A stretch of DNA of 64,000 bases from Paractinoplanes brasiliensis (GCF_004362215.1 NZ_SNWR01000001.1:310001-374000), one strand, 5' to 3'. Shown: positions 47,499-56,018, counted from the stretch's first letter. Translations and numbers: made by a program. Notes: generated from the letters alone by a model not told the origin.

Positions 47499-48367
47499 CG
47501 TCGAGCACGGCACGAAACGGTTCGGTCGAGATCGCGTACCGGGTGGAGGGCCCCACCGACGGCACACCGCTGCTGCTGATCATGGGTCTGGGCCTGCAGA
47601 TGCTGTTCTGGCCCGAGACCTTCCGGCGGTTGCTGATCGATCGCGGCTTCCGGGTGGCATCGTTCGACAACCGCGACGTCGGGCTCTCCACCCACCTCAC
47701 CGGCCACGGCATCGCCTCCCCCAAGGTCATGCTGACCCGCACCCCGGGCTACGGACTTCCCGACATGGCAGAGGACGCGGTGGCCGTGCTCGACGGGCTC
47801 GGGTGGCTCACCGCGCACGTGGCCGGGGTGTCGCTGGGCGGGATGATCGCGCAGACGCTCGCCGTGCGGCATCCGGACCGCGTACGTACGCTGACGTCGC
47901 TGTCCTCGACACCGGCGCCACACATCGGCCGCCCTCGTCCACGAGCCCTTCCGGCGCTGCTGAGCGGCACCGCGCACAACCCGGAGCAGGCGGCGGCTCA
48001 CATGGTCCGCATCTTCCGGACCATCGGTTCTCCCGCCTACCCGCTCGACGAGCCGTGGCTCCGCGACGTCGCCAGGCGGAGCTTCGAGCGTGCCCACGAC
48101 CCGGGCGGGGTACGCCGCCAACTGGCGGCCATCGTCCTCGCGACCGACCGCCGGCCGCTGCTGCGTCGTCTGCGCATGCCCGCGCTGGTCGTGCACGGCG
48201 ACGCCGACCCGCTCGTACGGTTGTCCGGTGGCCTCGCCACAGCGCGGGCCATTCCCGGCGCCCGGTTCGTCGTCCTCCCCGGAATGGGGCACGACCTGCC
48301 CGGCCCGCTTCAGCCGGTCATCGCCGACGAACTCGCCGCCGTGGCGGCGTCCTGGTCGCCGGGATGA
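47495..48367 (+). CDS. Alpha/beta hydrolase
   Basis: A 290-residue alpha/beta-hydrolase with oxyanion-region LLLIMGLGLQMLFW, nucleophile elbow GVSLGGMIAQ, acid residue in VHGDADPLV and catalytic His in PGMGHDLPGPL. Similar proteins are annotated as TAP-like or lipolytic esterases; no substrate can be named. ATG 47495 overlaps the ATPase stop, so it is co-expressed with the pump. Confidence 0.88.
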   Translation: MTSSTARNGSVEIAYRVEGPTDGTPLLLIMGLGLQMLFWPETFRRLLIDRGFRVASFDNRDVGLSTHLTGHGIASPKVMLTRTPGYGLPDMAEDAVAVLDGLGWLTAHVAGVSLGGMIAQTLAVRHPDRVRTLTSLSSTPAPHIGRPRPRALPALLSGTAHNPEQAAAHMVRIFRTIGSPAYPLDEPWLRDVARRSFERAHDPGGVRRQLAAIVLATDRRPLLRRLRMPALVVHGDADPLVRLSGGLATARAIPGARFVVLPGMGHDLPGPLQPVIADELAAVAASWSPG

Positions 48368-48397
48368 GGGGCCGACGGGGCGGACGTCCCGTGGGCA

Positions 48398-48411
48398 CCG
48401 GACCTTCGGTC
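48398..48411. promoter_or_regulatory. DevR/OsdR-like box upstream of the small membrane protein/nitroreductase unit
   Basis: CGGACCTTCGGTCC contains the perfect inverted repeat GGACC-TTC-GGTCC. It lies 57 bases before the start at 48469, which probably heads a two-gene unit with the nitroreductase. Confidence 0.6.
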
Positions 48412-48468
48412 CTGCCGCGTGTCCCCGCCCCTCGATAGCGTCGGATTGCTGCTGAGGAGGTGACGACG

Positions 48469-48774
48469 ATGACAGCCATGATCCTGGTCAGCTCGGTGTT
48501 CATCGGGCTCGTCCTGCTCGGTCTGTGGCCGATCGTCCGGGACTGGCGCGACGAGCGCGTCCGCAACGAGGCACACAGACGAAGCGCGCAGGCCACGACC
48601 GCGCCCGGAACGGAACCGAGCACTCTGGAGGGCGGCCTCGTCGCGGACCTGTTCGGACAGCGCCTCAACGCAAGCCAGTACCAGCAAGCGATGGAACGGC
48701 TGGCCGCCGCCGACGACGACCGCCGGCCGCTGCGGGTCCCGCCTGAGGCCGGCAGTGGCGCCGGCAAGCCGTGA
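48469..48774 (+). CDS. Small membrane-anchored protein with SHOCT-like C-terminal motif, paralogue 1
   Basis: A 101-residue protein: N-terminal membrane helix (AMILVSSVFIGLVLLGLW), a charged linker, and a C-terminal motif STLEGGLVADLFGQRLNASQ...MERLAAADDDRRPLRVPP. The spacing L-V-x-x-L-x(4)-L/I-x(3)-Q-Y-x(3)-M-E-R-L resembles SHOCT domains. The protein at 59846-60142 has the same design and motif. ATG 48469 has GAGGAGG eight bases upstream. Function unknown; placement behind a dormancy box and 34 bp before an Acg-like nitroreductase points to the hypoxic response. Confidence 0.78.
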   Translation: MTAMILVSSVFIGLVLLGLWPIVRDWRDERVRNEAHRRSAQATTAPGTEPSTLEGGLVADLFGQRLNASQYQQAMERLAAADDDRRPLRVPPEAGSGAGKP

Positions 48775-48808
48775 GGAAAGCCGTTCAACCGTGATCCTTG
48801 GAGGGGTG

Positions 48809-49795
48809 ATGAGCTCTCGATCGGTCGTACCGTCGGAAAAGGTGCTCTCGAGCTGCGTGGCCGCGGCCGGCTCGGCGCCCTCGTTGCACAACAGCCAGCC
48901 GTGGAAGTTCGTGATCGACGGCAACGCGATCGAACTGTACGCCGATTCCGACCGGCGGCTGCGCGTGATCGACCCGGCCGGGCGGGAGCAACTGATCAGC
49001 GTCGGAGCGGCGCTGTTCACGCTCCGTCTGGCGATCAGCCGTTCCGGCTTCGCATCCCGGACCAGGATGTTTCCGTCCGCGATGGATCCGGAGCTGGTGG
49101 CCCGGGTGACCGTTCGGGGCCGGGCAACCGTCACGGCCGCTGCCGAGTCGCTGTCCGCGGCGATCTCCCACCGGCGCACGAACCGCTGGGCGTTCTCGCC
49201 TGTGTCTCCGCCCGAGGCGGCTGTCGAGAGCCTCCGGGATGCCGCACGGCAGGAAGGCGCCGTGCTGAGCGTCGCCTCGCCGGTCGCCCGTACTGCCCTG
49301 CTCGGCCTGGCCAGATCGGCCGACCGCTGGCTGCGGGAACGTCCCGGCTATGAGGAGGAACTCGACCGGTGGACCACGGGTGCGGGACAACGCGAGGGTG
49401 TCCCGCGCTGGGCGGCCGGTGCGTCGGACGCGCTCGGCGTGATGCCTTTGCGGGACTTCACCGGCAAATCAGGACACCGTCGGCCGGCGGAGAACTTCGA
49501 ATCGCAGCCGACCGTCCTGGTGCTGGCAACGGAGGGTGATCGGCCCGAGAACTGGGTCCGCGCGGGTCAGGCCCTGCAACGGCTGCTGCTGACCGCGACC
49601 TGCCAGCAGCTGGCCGCCATGCCGATCAGCCAGCTGGTGGAGGTGCCCGCGGTCCGCAAGATCCTGCTCGGCCCGGACAGCGAGCTCTCGGCGCAGATGG
49701 TGCTGAGGGTCGGCTACGGACGAGTTCCACCCGCAACGCCGCGACGCCCCGCCGGCGAGGTCCTGAAAGTGCGCGAGGAAGCGCTGGTCCGATAG
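48809..49795 (+). CDS. Acg-family nitroreductase-like protein, paralogue 1
   Basis: A 328-residue protein of the nitroreductase-like Acg group. It shows AAGSAPSLHNSQPWKFVIDG near the start, ISHRRTNRWAFSP, and LQRLLLTATCQQLAAMPISQ. M. tuberculosis Acg (Rv2032), Rv3127 and Rv3131 are DosR-regulon relatives. Acg binds FMN but lacks classical nitroreductase activity and may sequester flavin. ATG 48809 after TGGAGGGGTG. It follows the small membrane protein gene in the same unit. Confidence 0.88.
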   Translation: MSSRSVVPSEKVLSSCVAAAGSAPSLHNSQPWKFVIDGNAIELYADSDRRLRVIDPAGREQLISVGAALFTLRLAISRSGFASRTRMFPSAMDPELVARVTVRGRATVTAAAESLSAAISHRRTNRWAFSPVSPPEAAVESLRDAARQEGAVLSVASPVARTALLGLARSADRWLRERPGYEEELDRWTTGAGQREGVPRWAAGASDALGVMPLRDFTGKSGHRRPAENFESQPTVLVLATEGDRPENWVRAGQALQRLLLTATCQQLAAMPISQLVEVPAVRKILLGPDSELSAQMVLRVGYGRVPPATPRRPAGEVLKVREEALVR

Positions 49796-49839
49796 GGACG
49801 CGCTGCCCTGAGTGGCAGGACCAAGAGGTCGGCCACCTC

Positions 49840-49853
49840 GGGACCGACGGCCC
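49840..49853. promoter_or_regulatory. DevR/OsdR-like box without an adjacent protein gene
   Basis: GGGACCGACGGCCC, as good a match as those before the PPDK and USP genes, yet 338 bases from the next start (kinase, 50192). It may drive a small RNA or a long leader ending at the terminator at 50106-50142. Confidence 0.55.
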
Positions 49854-49884
49854 TGGCCGGCACCGTCGCGTGAAGGCATGATGA

Positions 49885-50146
49885 AGACAGGTTCACCGGC
49901 ACGCAGGTGACAATCTGAGGTGGCGAGGCTCTCCCCCGTCATGGGCCCGAGGAAGGTCCGGCTGGTGAACCCGGCTACCGCCGTGCGGGTTCATCGCTGT
50001 CCTCATCTGTTCTCTGCCCGCACGACGGTGGCGCCACCGGGTTTCCGCCGATACGTCGCACTCCTCGAACCACCTTCGGGGCCGACGAGCGATCGCGCCC
50101 TCACCGGGATGTCCCGGACGCGCCAAGCGTCCGGGACATCCCTTTT
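49885..50146 (+). ncRNA. Candidate small RNA or attenuated leader upstream of the sensor kinase
   Basis: Between the dormancy-type box (49840-49853) and the intrinsic terminator (50106-50146) there is no plausible protein gene. The 396-bp gap after the nitroreductase stop is unusual for this compact region. The 5' end is a guess, placed 30-45 bases after the box. Local hairpins are visible (GAACCCG ... CGGGTTC about 49967-49992; the palindrome CGGTGGCGCCACCG about 50027-50040). M. tuberculosis has a DosR-dependent small RNA (DrrS), so the idea has precedent. A long nitroreductase 3' end or a kinase leader with attenuation are alternatives. Confidence 0.35.
50106..50146 (+). terminator. Strong intrinsic terminator ahead of the sensor kinase gene
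   Basis: Perfect 16-base arms (50106-50121 and 50127-50142) with loop GCCAA, followed by TTTT. It is the most canonical rho-independent terminator in the window. It ends 45 bases before the kinase start. Confidence 0.9.
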
Positions 50147-50191
50147 CGGGGGCTGTTTCGCACCGCACCTTGGCGTACTAGCCTCGCCTCC

Positions 50192-51916
50192 ATGGGTGAG
50201 AAGTCGTCAGCAGATGGCCGCGGCCAGCCACCGTCTCTCGGGCTCGGTCCCCTGTCCCGCATCCAGCTGGACGAGCTGCTTCAGGAGCTGCTCGGCCGGG
50301 TCGGCGATGTGATGGCCAGCCGCGAGCGCCTGCGCTCCCTGCTCGACGCGGTGGTCGGCATCGGCACCGACCTCGACCTGCGCAGCACTCTGCAGCGGAT
50401 CGTGGAGTCGGCGTGCGCGCTCGTCGGCGCACGATACGGCGCGCTGGGGGTGATCGGCGCCGACCGCACCGAGCTGGCGGACTTCATCACGCACGGCATC
50501 GATCCGGCCCAGCACGCCAAGATCGGCGATCTTCCGCATGGCCGCGGCGTGCTCGGCGTGCTGATCACCGACCCGAAACCGGTCCGCCTCCCCGACATCA
50601 GGCAACACCCCGATTCGTACGGTTTCCCGCCGAACCATCCCCCTATGCACAGCTTCCTGGGTGTGCCGGTGCGCACCCACGACCAGATCTACGGCAACCT
50701 CTACCTCACCGAGAAACGCGACGCCGAGGAATTCAGCGACGACGACGAGGAGATTGTCGTCGCGCTGGCCGCCGCGGCAGGTGTCGCGATCGACAACGCC
50801 CGCCTGTACGCGCTGGCCCGCCGCCGGGAACGCTGGCTGGCCGCCACCGCCGAGATCACCGGGGTGCTGCTCGGCACCGTCCGGCGCAGAGAAGCGCTCA
50901 CGCTGATCGCCCGCCGCGCCCGCGAGGTCACCGGCGCCGAGCTCGCGCTGGTCATGCTCTACGACGAGGAGAACAGCCGCTACACCATCGAGGTGGCCGA
51001 GGGCACGGATCCGGTCTGCACGGAACTGGTCGGCCGGGTCGTCCCGGTGGACACCCACGTGGTCGCCGAATTCGCCCGGGAGAAATACCGCGCGATCGAC
51101 AATCTGCGGGCGGCCGCCGACTGGCCCGGTCCGATGCCCGATGGCCCGGCGATGGCGGCCCCGCTGGCCGGCGCCGACACGCTGCACGGCGTTCTCATCG
51201 TCACCCAGCCCATCGGCCAGTCCCCCACCGACGAGGACGCGGTGCAGCTGCCGTTGTTCGCCGGCCAGGCCGCACTCGCCCTCGAGCGGGCACGCGCCCA
51301 GGAGGAACGCCAGCAACTCGCCGTCCTGGAGGATCGCGAGCGGATCGCGCGGGATCTGCACGACGTGGTGATCCAGCGGCTGTTCGCCACCGGCATGCAC
51401 CTGCAAGGCGCCGTCCACCAGGCCGGCAAGCGCGAGGTGGCCGACCGCATCAACACCGCCGTCGACGACCTGGACGCCACGATACGCGACATCCGCCGGT
51501 CGATCTTCGAGCTGCGGGCCCCGGTCGGCTCGTCGCTACGGACCGAACTGGGCGAAACCGTCGAAGCGGCCACCGAGGCGCTGGGGTTCCGCCCCACCGT
51601 GGACACGGCCGGGCCGATCGACAGCGCCGTGCCGGACGACCTCAAACCCCAGTTGATCGCCGTCCTGCGGGAGGCGCTGTCCAACGTCGCACGGCACGCT
51701 CAGGCCACCAGCGTACGGGTCTCGGTGGGCGCCGCCGGCAACGAGGTCGTCCTGCGGATCGAGGACGACGGCACCGGCTTCGACCCGGCCCTCGCCCGCG
51801 GTGGCCTGGTCAACATGGGCGAACGGGCTCACGACCTGGGCGGCGCCTTCGACGTCGGCCCCGGTACGGGTGGCACCGGGACACTGCTCGTCTGGCGGGC
51901 GCCCACCGGCGGGTGA
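50192..51916 (+). CDS. devS: DevS/DosT-like GAF-GAF sensor histidine kinase
   Basis: A 574-residue soluble kinase, the length of M. tuberculosis DosT/DevS. GAF-A (about 60-200) contains HGIDPAQHAKIGDLPHGRGV and SYGFPPNHPPMHSFLGVPVR. The histidine of PPNHPPM is residue 149, the number of the proximal haem ligand in DevS. GAF-B follows (about 225-365), then HisKA_3 with H390 in RIARDLHDVVIQRLF and HATPase_c (NVARHAQATSVRV, DDGTGFDP). It is predicted to sense O2/NO/CO or redox through haem and phosphorylate a NarL/DevR-type regulator. No such regulator is encoded in the window, so the partner must be elsewhere. Confidence 0.92.
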   Translation: MGEKSSADGRGQPPSLGLGPLSRIQLDELLQELLGRVGDVMASRERLRSLLDAVVGIGTDLDLRSTLQRIVESACALVGARYGALGVIGADRTELADFITHGIDPAQHAKIGDLPHGRGVLGVLITDPKPVRLPDIRQHPDSYGFPPNHPPMHSFLGVPVRTHDQIYGNLYLTEKRDAEEFSDDDEEIVVALAAAAGVAIDNARLYALARRRERWLAATAEITGVLLGTVRRREALTLIARRAREVTGAELALVMLYDEENSRYTIEVAEGTDPVCTELVGRVVPVDTHVVAEFAREKYRAIDNLRAAADWPGPMPDGPAMAAPLAGADTLHGVLIVTQPIGQSPTDEDAVQLPLFAGQAALALERARAQEERQQLAVLEDRERIARDLHDVVIQRLFATGMHLQGAVHQAGKREVADRINTAVDDLDATIRDIRRSIFELRAPVGSSLRTELGETVEAATEALGFRPTVDTAGPIDSAVPDDLKPQLIAVLREALSNVARHAQATSVRVSVGAAGNEVVLRIEDDGTGFDPALARGGLVNMGERAHDLGGAFDVGPGTGGTGTLLVWRAPTGG

Positions 51917-51920
51917 AAGC

Positions 51921-51934
51921 GGGTCCTTCGCCCC
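51921..51934. promoter_or_regulatory. DevR/OsdR-like box upstream of the second nitroreductase
   Basis: GGGTCCTTCGCCCC starts four bases after the kinase stop and ends 60 bases before the nitroreductase start. It matches the core GGGNC-N4-GNCCC. Confidence 0.5.
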
Positions 51935-51994
51935 TGTCACCGGTTCCGGCGCGCGCCGCACGGTGGAGGGGACACCGAAGTGGGAGGTCCTGCT

Positions 51995-52978
51995 ATGACA
52001 CCGCTCGAGCAGGCCGTTCGCGCGGCACGGCAAGCGCCCTCGGTCTTCAACACCCAACCGTGGGCCTGGCGGATCGACGGCGACCGCATGGAGCTGTTCA
52101 CCGATCACCGCCGCCGGGTACGGAGCATCGACCCGGACAGCCGCCTGCTCCTGCTCAGCTGCGGCGCGGCTCTGCACCATGCTCGCACGTTCCTCGACGC
52201 GGCCGGCTGGTCGGCGGCGGTCGAACGCCTGCCCGACGGGGAACGACCGCATCTGCTGGCCCGCATCTCGCTGGGCCCGCCGACCACGCCGGACCCCGAA
52301 GCGGTCCGGATGGCTGCCGTGATCGCACGGCGGCACACCGACCGCCGAGCGTTCAGCGACCGTCCGGTGACCGGCTTCGAACTGACCAAGCTGCGGCGCT
52401 TCGTCGAGTCGGAAGGCGCCTACCTGCATGTGGTCGGCCCGGAGCAGGTCACCCGGCTGGCCTTCTCGGCCGAGGTGGCGGCGGGCACCGAGACACGTGA
52501 CATCAGCTACCGGTCCGATCTGAGGACATGGACCAGCCGCCCGGCAGACAGCGGGGACGGTGTCACCGCGAGGACGGCAGTGCGTCCGGCACCGCGCCCG
52601 GTCCCCGTCCGGGATTTCTTCCCCGGCGGGGAGGCCCGCCTGGAGTCCGGTCCCGGCCATGACCGGGGTGCCGCCTTCGTCGTGCTCTTCGGACTCGACG
52701 ACCGGCCCATGAGTCTTCTGCGCGCCGGGGAGGCCTTGTCCGCGCTCCTGCTGCTGGCGACCGCGGACGGGCTGGCGACCGCGCCGCTCAGTGACGTCGT
52801 CGAGAAGGACTGGCCACGCCAGCTTCTCCGCCACCTGCTGCGCGGCATCGGTGAGCCGTACCTTGTCGTACGGCTCGGGTACCGCGCCGGCCGCACGGCA
52901 GCGCCGGAAGCTCCACGCCGGGACCTGCGCGAGTTCGTCACCTTCGTCGAAGGGGAGGACGACGCCTCGAGACCTTGA
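51995..52978 (+). CDS. Acg-family nitroreductase-like protein, paralogue 2
   Basis: A 327-residue relative of the protein at 48809: ARQAPSVFNTQPWAWRIDGD, IARRHTDRRAFSDRPV, RAGEALSALLLLATADGLAT. Both lack an obvious complete FMN site of classical nitroreductases, as in Acg. ATG 51995 with GGGAGG upstream. It has its own box and terminator, so it can be expressed alone. Flavin storage or reduction of nitro/quinone compounds during hypoxia is the family-based suggestion. Confidence 0.88.
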   Translation: MTPLEQAVRAARQAPSVFNTQPWAWRIDGDRMELFTDHRRRVRSIDPDSRLLLLSCGAALHHARTFLDAAGWSAAVERLPDGERPHLLARISLGPPTTPDPEAVRMAAVIARRHTDRRAFSDRPVTGFELTKLRRFVESEGAYLHVVGPEQVTRLAFSAEVAAGTETRDISYRSDLRTWTSRPADSGDGVTARTAVRPAPRPVPVRDFFPGGEARLESGPGHDRGAAFVVLFGLDDRPMSLLRAGEALSALLLLATADGLATAPLSDVVEKDWPRQLLRHLLRGIGEPYLVVRLGYRAGRTAAPEAPRRDLREFVTFVEGEDDASRP

Positions 52979-52992
52979 CCCTCCCGGCCAGG

Positions 52993-53022
52993 AAGGGGTG
53001 GTGCCCGCGGGCACCACCCCTT
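52993..53022. terminator. Bidirectional terminator between nitroreductase 2 and the CBS gene
   Basis: Perfect 14-base arms (52993-53006 and 53009-53022) separated by GC, between convergent stops 52978 and 53039. Confidence 0.85.
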
Positions 53023-53038
53023 CGCCGACCCGATGCGG

Positions 53039-53653
53039 TCATGCCGCCAACGGTGGAGCGAGACGTACGGCAGCCACGCCGGGAACCGTACGCGCCAGCA
53101 CCGTCACCACCGCTCGCTCGGTCTCGTCGCTGTACTCCCCGGTCACCGTGACGATGCCGCCCTCGGCGGCCGCCTTCCAGCGTTGCGATCCGTCGGCGTA
53201 CTCGTCGAGCCGGTGTTGCACCTCGGCGGCCAGAGCCTCGTCGCTGCGCACCATGGCCCGCAGGATGTCCCGGCGGCTGATGATGCCCACCAGCTCGTTG
53301 CCGTCGAGCACCGGAAGACTCCGTACGTCGTGCTCGAGCATCGCCTCGGCCACCTCCGCCACGTCCATGTCGGGACGGGTCGCCAGCGGGTACGAAGCCA
53401 TGACCTCGGTGACCATGCCCGGCCGCTCGCTCGGGTCGGTGTCCGGGTACTGCCGGATGTGCGCGGTCGGGTCCGGTGCGACGCGATGCCAGAGAAGGTC
53501 ACCCTCGCTGACCATCCCGACCAGCCGGCCGGTGTCGTCCACAACCGGCAGGGCGGTCACACCCCTGGCGGTCATCAGCGCGGCAGCGCTCTCGACCGAT
53601 GCCGTCTCCGTCACGGTGTGCACGGGGCTCGACATGATGTCCTTCGCGCGCAC
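53039..53653 (-). CDS. CBS-pair and BON domain protein, paralogue 1
   Basis: A 204-residue protein with two CBS motifs (MRAKDIMSSPVHTV...LPVVDDTGRLVGMVSEGDLL and VTEVMASYPLATRPD...LPVLDGNELVGIISRRDILR) and a C-terminal BON-like segment (about 150-200). CBS pairs bind adenine nucleotides; BON domains bind membranes or other proteins. M. tuberculosis Hrp1 (Rv2626c) is a DosR-regulated CBS protein. Start GTG 53653 after GGGAGGTG. It begins 4 bp after the GAPDH stop, hence the same transcript. Confidence 0.9.
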   Translation of the reverse strand: MRAKDIMSSPVHTVTETASVESAAALMTARGVTALPVVDDTGRLVGMVSEGDLLWHRVAPDPTAHIRQYPDTDPSERPGMVTEVMASYPLATRPDMDVAEVAEAMLEHDVRSLPVLDGNELVGIISRRDILRAMVRSDEALAAEVQHRLDEYADGSQRWKAAAEGGIVTVTGEYSDETERAVVTVLARTVPGVAAVRLAPPLAA

Positions 53654-53657
53654 GAGC

Positions 53658-54674
53658 TCACCTCCCGGCCATCAGCACGGTCAGGTCGAGCAGCCGGTTG
53701 GTGTAGCCCCACTCGTTGTCGTACCAGCCGAACACCTTCGCCAGCCGCCCCTGCGCCTGGGTCAGCCCCGCGTCGAACACACACGACGCCGCATCACCGA
53801 CGATGTCGGAGGACACCACCGGCGCCTCGGTGTAGCGGATGATCCCGCTCAGCCCCGGACTCGCCGCGGCCGAGGCGACCACCTCGTTGATCCGCTCCGC
53901 CGTGACCTCGGCACCCAGCTCCAGCGTCAGGTCGCTGACCGAACCGTCCACCACCGGCACCCGCAACGCGACACCGTCCAACCGGCCCGCCAGCTCCGGC
54001 AACACCAGCCCGACCGCCTTGGCCGCCCCCGTGCTCGTCGGAATGATGTTCACACCGGCCGCCCGTGCCCGCCGCGGATCCTTGTGCGGCGCGTCCAGCA
54101 CATTCTGATCATTGGTGTAGGCGTGCACGGTCGTCAGATAGCCACGCTCGATCCCGAACGCCTCGTGCAGCACCTTCACCAGCGGAGCCACACAGTTGGT
54201 GGTGCACGACGCCGCCGAGACGACCTGGTGCTTCACCGGGTCGTACGTGTCCGCGTTGACGCCCGGAACCAGCGTCGCGTCGACCCCGCCCTTGCCGGGA
54301 GCGGAGATCAGCACCCGGCCGGCGCCCGCCTTGAGATGCAGGGCGGCGTCATCGCGCGTACGCAGCTTACCGGTCGACTCGATCACCAGATCGACGCCCA
54401 GCTCACCCCACGGCAACCCGTCCGGCGACCGCTCAGCGAACGCCGGGATGCTCCGGCCACCGACAACCAGGTGATCGCCCGTGTAACCCACCTCGGCGCC
54501 GATCCGCCCGAACGTGGAGTCGTACTCCAGCAGATGCGCCAGCATGGCGGTGTCGTACAGGTCGTTGACCGCCACCACCTCAAGTTCCGCCGCAAGCGGC
54601 GCCTTGCCTGCCAGCAGACGCAGATAGTTGCGGCCGATCCGGCCGAACCCGTTGATCGCGATGCGATAGGTCAT
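53658..54674 (-). CDS. gap: Glyceraldehyde-3-phosphate dehydrogenase, type I
   Basis: A 338-residue GAPDH: NAD site INGFGRIGRNYLRLL, catalytic Cys in VSAASCTTNCVAPL, His in LTTVHAYTNDQNVLD, C-terminal GWYDNEWGYTNRLLDL. It oxidises glyceraldehyde 3-P to 1,3-bisphosphoglycerate with NAD+. ATG 54674 is chosen because AGGAGGG lies at proper distance; ATG 54680 overlaps it too closely. Position in the island and a box 69 bases upstream suggest a hypoxia-specific isozyme working on the triose phosphate made by phosphoketolase. Operon with the CBS-BON gene. Confidence 0.95.
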   Translation of the reverse strand: MTYRIAINGFGRIGRNYLRLLAGKAPLAAELEVVAVNDLYDTAMLAHLLEYDSTFGRIGAEVGYTGDHLVVGGRSIPAFAERSPDGLPWGELGVDLVIESTGKLRTRDDAALHLKAGAGRVLISAPGKGGVDATLVPGVNADTYDPVKHQVVSAASCTTNCVAPLVKVLHEAFGIERGYLTTVHAYTNDQNVLDAPHKDPRRARAAGVNIIPTSTGAAKAVGLVLPELAGRLDGVALRVPVVDGSVSDLTLELGAEVTAERINEVVASAAASPGLSGIIRYTEAPVVSSDIVGDAASCVFDAGLTQAQGRLAKVFGWYDNEWGYTNRLLDLTVLMAGR

Positions 54675-55019
54675 CGCCATCGCCCTCCTGTCCGTGTCTC
54701 GTTCCGTCCCCTCCAGCCTTTCGCCGCCACACCCGCCGCGGCAGAGCCGAAGGTCCCGCGTGAACGGGCCCCAGCGACACGCCTCCGGCCGGTCAGTTCG
54801 GGCACAGGGTCTCTGACCACGAGGCCACGCACAATCGGTGCTGTCCCACCTGGCCCGGCCTGCTCCGTCCACGCCCCGGACCCGCACGATGAGGACACTG
54901 TGCAGGGCACCGTGGACGGACGACCCGGACCGCGTACGGGATCATCGCTCGCTGATCCACGGTGTCACCATGCGGACGGCAGCGCCGGAGTCACTCCGGA
55001 CCCGCAGTTCAGCACGGGT
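54675..55019. other. 345-bp region between GAPDH and alcohol dehydrogenase genes
   Basis: Contains the box at 54744-54757 and the GAPDH promoter. The rest (about 54800-55019) shows only shadow frames. No terminator for the upstream alcohol dehydrogenase was recognised. Confidence 0.4.
54744..54757. promoter_or_regulatory. DevR/OsdR-like box upstream of GAPDH
   Basis: On the minus strand GGGACCTTCGGCTC, differing from the core at one position, 69 bases before the GAPDH start. Confidence 0.55.
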
Positions 55020-56018
55020 TCAGGGCACCAGAACAGCGGCTCCGGTCACCGCGTCCCCGGCCAGGTCTGCCAGCGCATCGGCGGCCCTGGCCATCGGGTA
55101 CGGCGTGACCTCGACACGAAGCCGGTGCTCCTGCGCGAACGCCAGCAGGTCGCGGCCGTCCCGGCGAGTGTTGGCGGTGACGCTGCGAACCGTCCGCTCC
55201 TGGAACAGCTCGCGGTCATAGTCCAGCGACGGGATCTCGCTCAGGTGGATCCCCGCGATCGCCAGAGTGCCACCGCGGTCCAGAGCGCGCAACGCAACCG
55301 GCACAAGATCACCGGCCGGGGCGAAGAGCACCGCGGAATCCAGCGCCTCGGGCGGCTCGTCGAAGGCGCCGGCAGCGGAGGCGGCACCGAGTTCCAGGGC
55401 CAGCTTCTGCGCCCGCGGCGAGCGGGTCAGCACATGCACACGGGCACCGCGAGCGATCGCCACCTGCGCGGTCAGGTGCGCCGAGGCGCCGAAGCCGTAA
55501 ATTCCCAGCGTGCCGTGCTCGGGCAGCTCGGCCCGGCGCAACGCCCGGAAGCCGATGATCCCGGCACACAACAGCGGGGCCAGCTCAACGTCCGAGTACC
55601 CGTGCGGAAGGGTGTAGGCGAAGTCCGCCGGTACGGTGACGCAGTCGGCGTACCCACCGTCGGCATCCCACCCGGTGTACTGCGAACCGGGACACAGGTT
55701 CTCAGCACCGCGAGCGCAGTAACGACATGTGCCGTCGGTCCGGCGCAGCCACGCCACCCCGACCCGGTCACCGGGCCGGAACCCGCTCACCCCGTCACCC
55801 AGCTCGAGCACATGACCAACGATCTCGTGGCCCGGGACCACGGACGGACGATGAACCGGCAGATCCCCGCAGACCACGTGCAGGTCGGTCCGGCACACCC
55901 CGCAGGCATCGACCGCCACCAGCAGTTCACCCGCCGCCAGCCGGGGCACCCTCATCGCCACCCTGGTCATCGCCCGGCGAACGTCCGGTCCTGGATCGCT
56001 GACCTGCCAGCCGTACAT
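55020..56018 (-). CDS. Zinc-dependent alcohol dehydrogenase (AdhA-like)
   Basis: A 332-residue MDR alcohol dehydrogenase. Catalytic-zinc ligands are in DACGVCRTDLH and VPGHEIVG. The structural-zinc loop reads TDGTCRYCARGAENLC, with Asp where the first of four cysteines is usual. Rossmann motif YGFGASAHLTAQVA. It would reduce aldehydes such as acetaldehyde with NAD(P)H, regenerating NAD+ when respiration stops. ATG 56018 after AGGGAGGCG. It stands between the GAPDH and Hsp20 genes, all on the minus strand. Confidence 0.9.
   Translation of the reverse strand: MYGWQVSDPGPDVRRAMTRVAMRVPRLAAGELLVAVDACGVCRTDLHVVCGDLPVHRPSVVPGHEIVGHVLELGDGVSGFRPGDRVGVAWLRRTDGTCRYCARGAENLCPGSQYTGWDADGGYADCVTVPADFAYTLPHGYSDVELAPLLCAGIIGFRALRRAELPEHGTLGIYGFGASAHLTAQVAIARGARVHVLTRSPRAQKLALELGAASAAGAFDEPPEALDSAVLFAPAGDLVPVALRALDRGGTLAIAGIHLSEIPSLDYDRELFQERTVRSVTANTRRDGRDLLAFAQEHRLRVEVTPYPMARAADALADLAGDAVTGAAVLVP

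Noticed and set aside
49950..49965. RNase P RNA-like GAGGAAGGTCCGGCT
   Set aside because: It resembles the conserved GAGGAAAGTCCGGGC core, but the rest of an RNase P RNA, including its 3' conserved region, is absent and the stretch is too short before the terminator.
49920..50312. 130-codon open frame ahead of the sensor kinase
   Set aside because: It runs through a strong terminator and into the kinase gene in another frame; no domain is seen.
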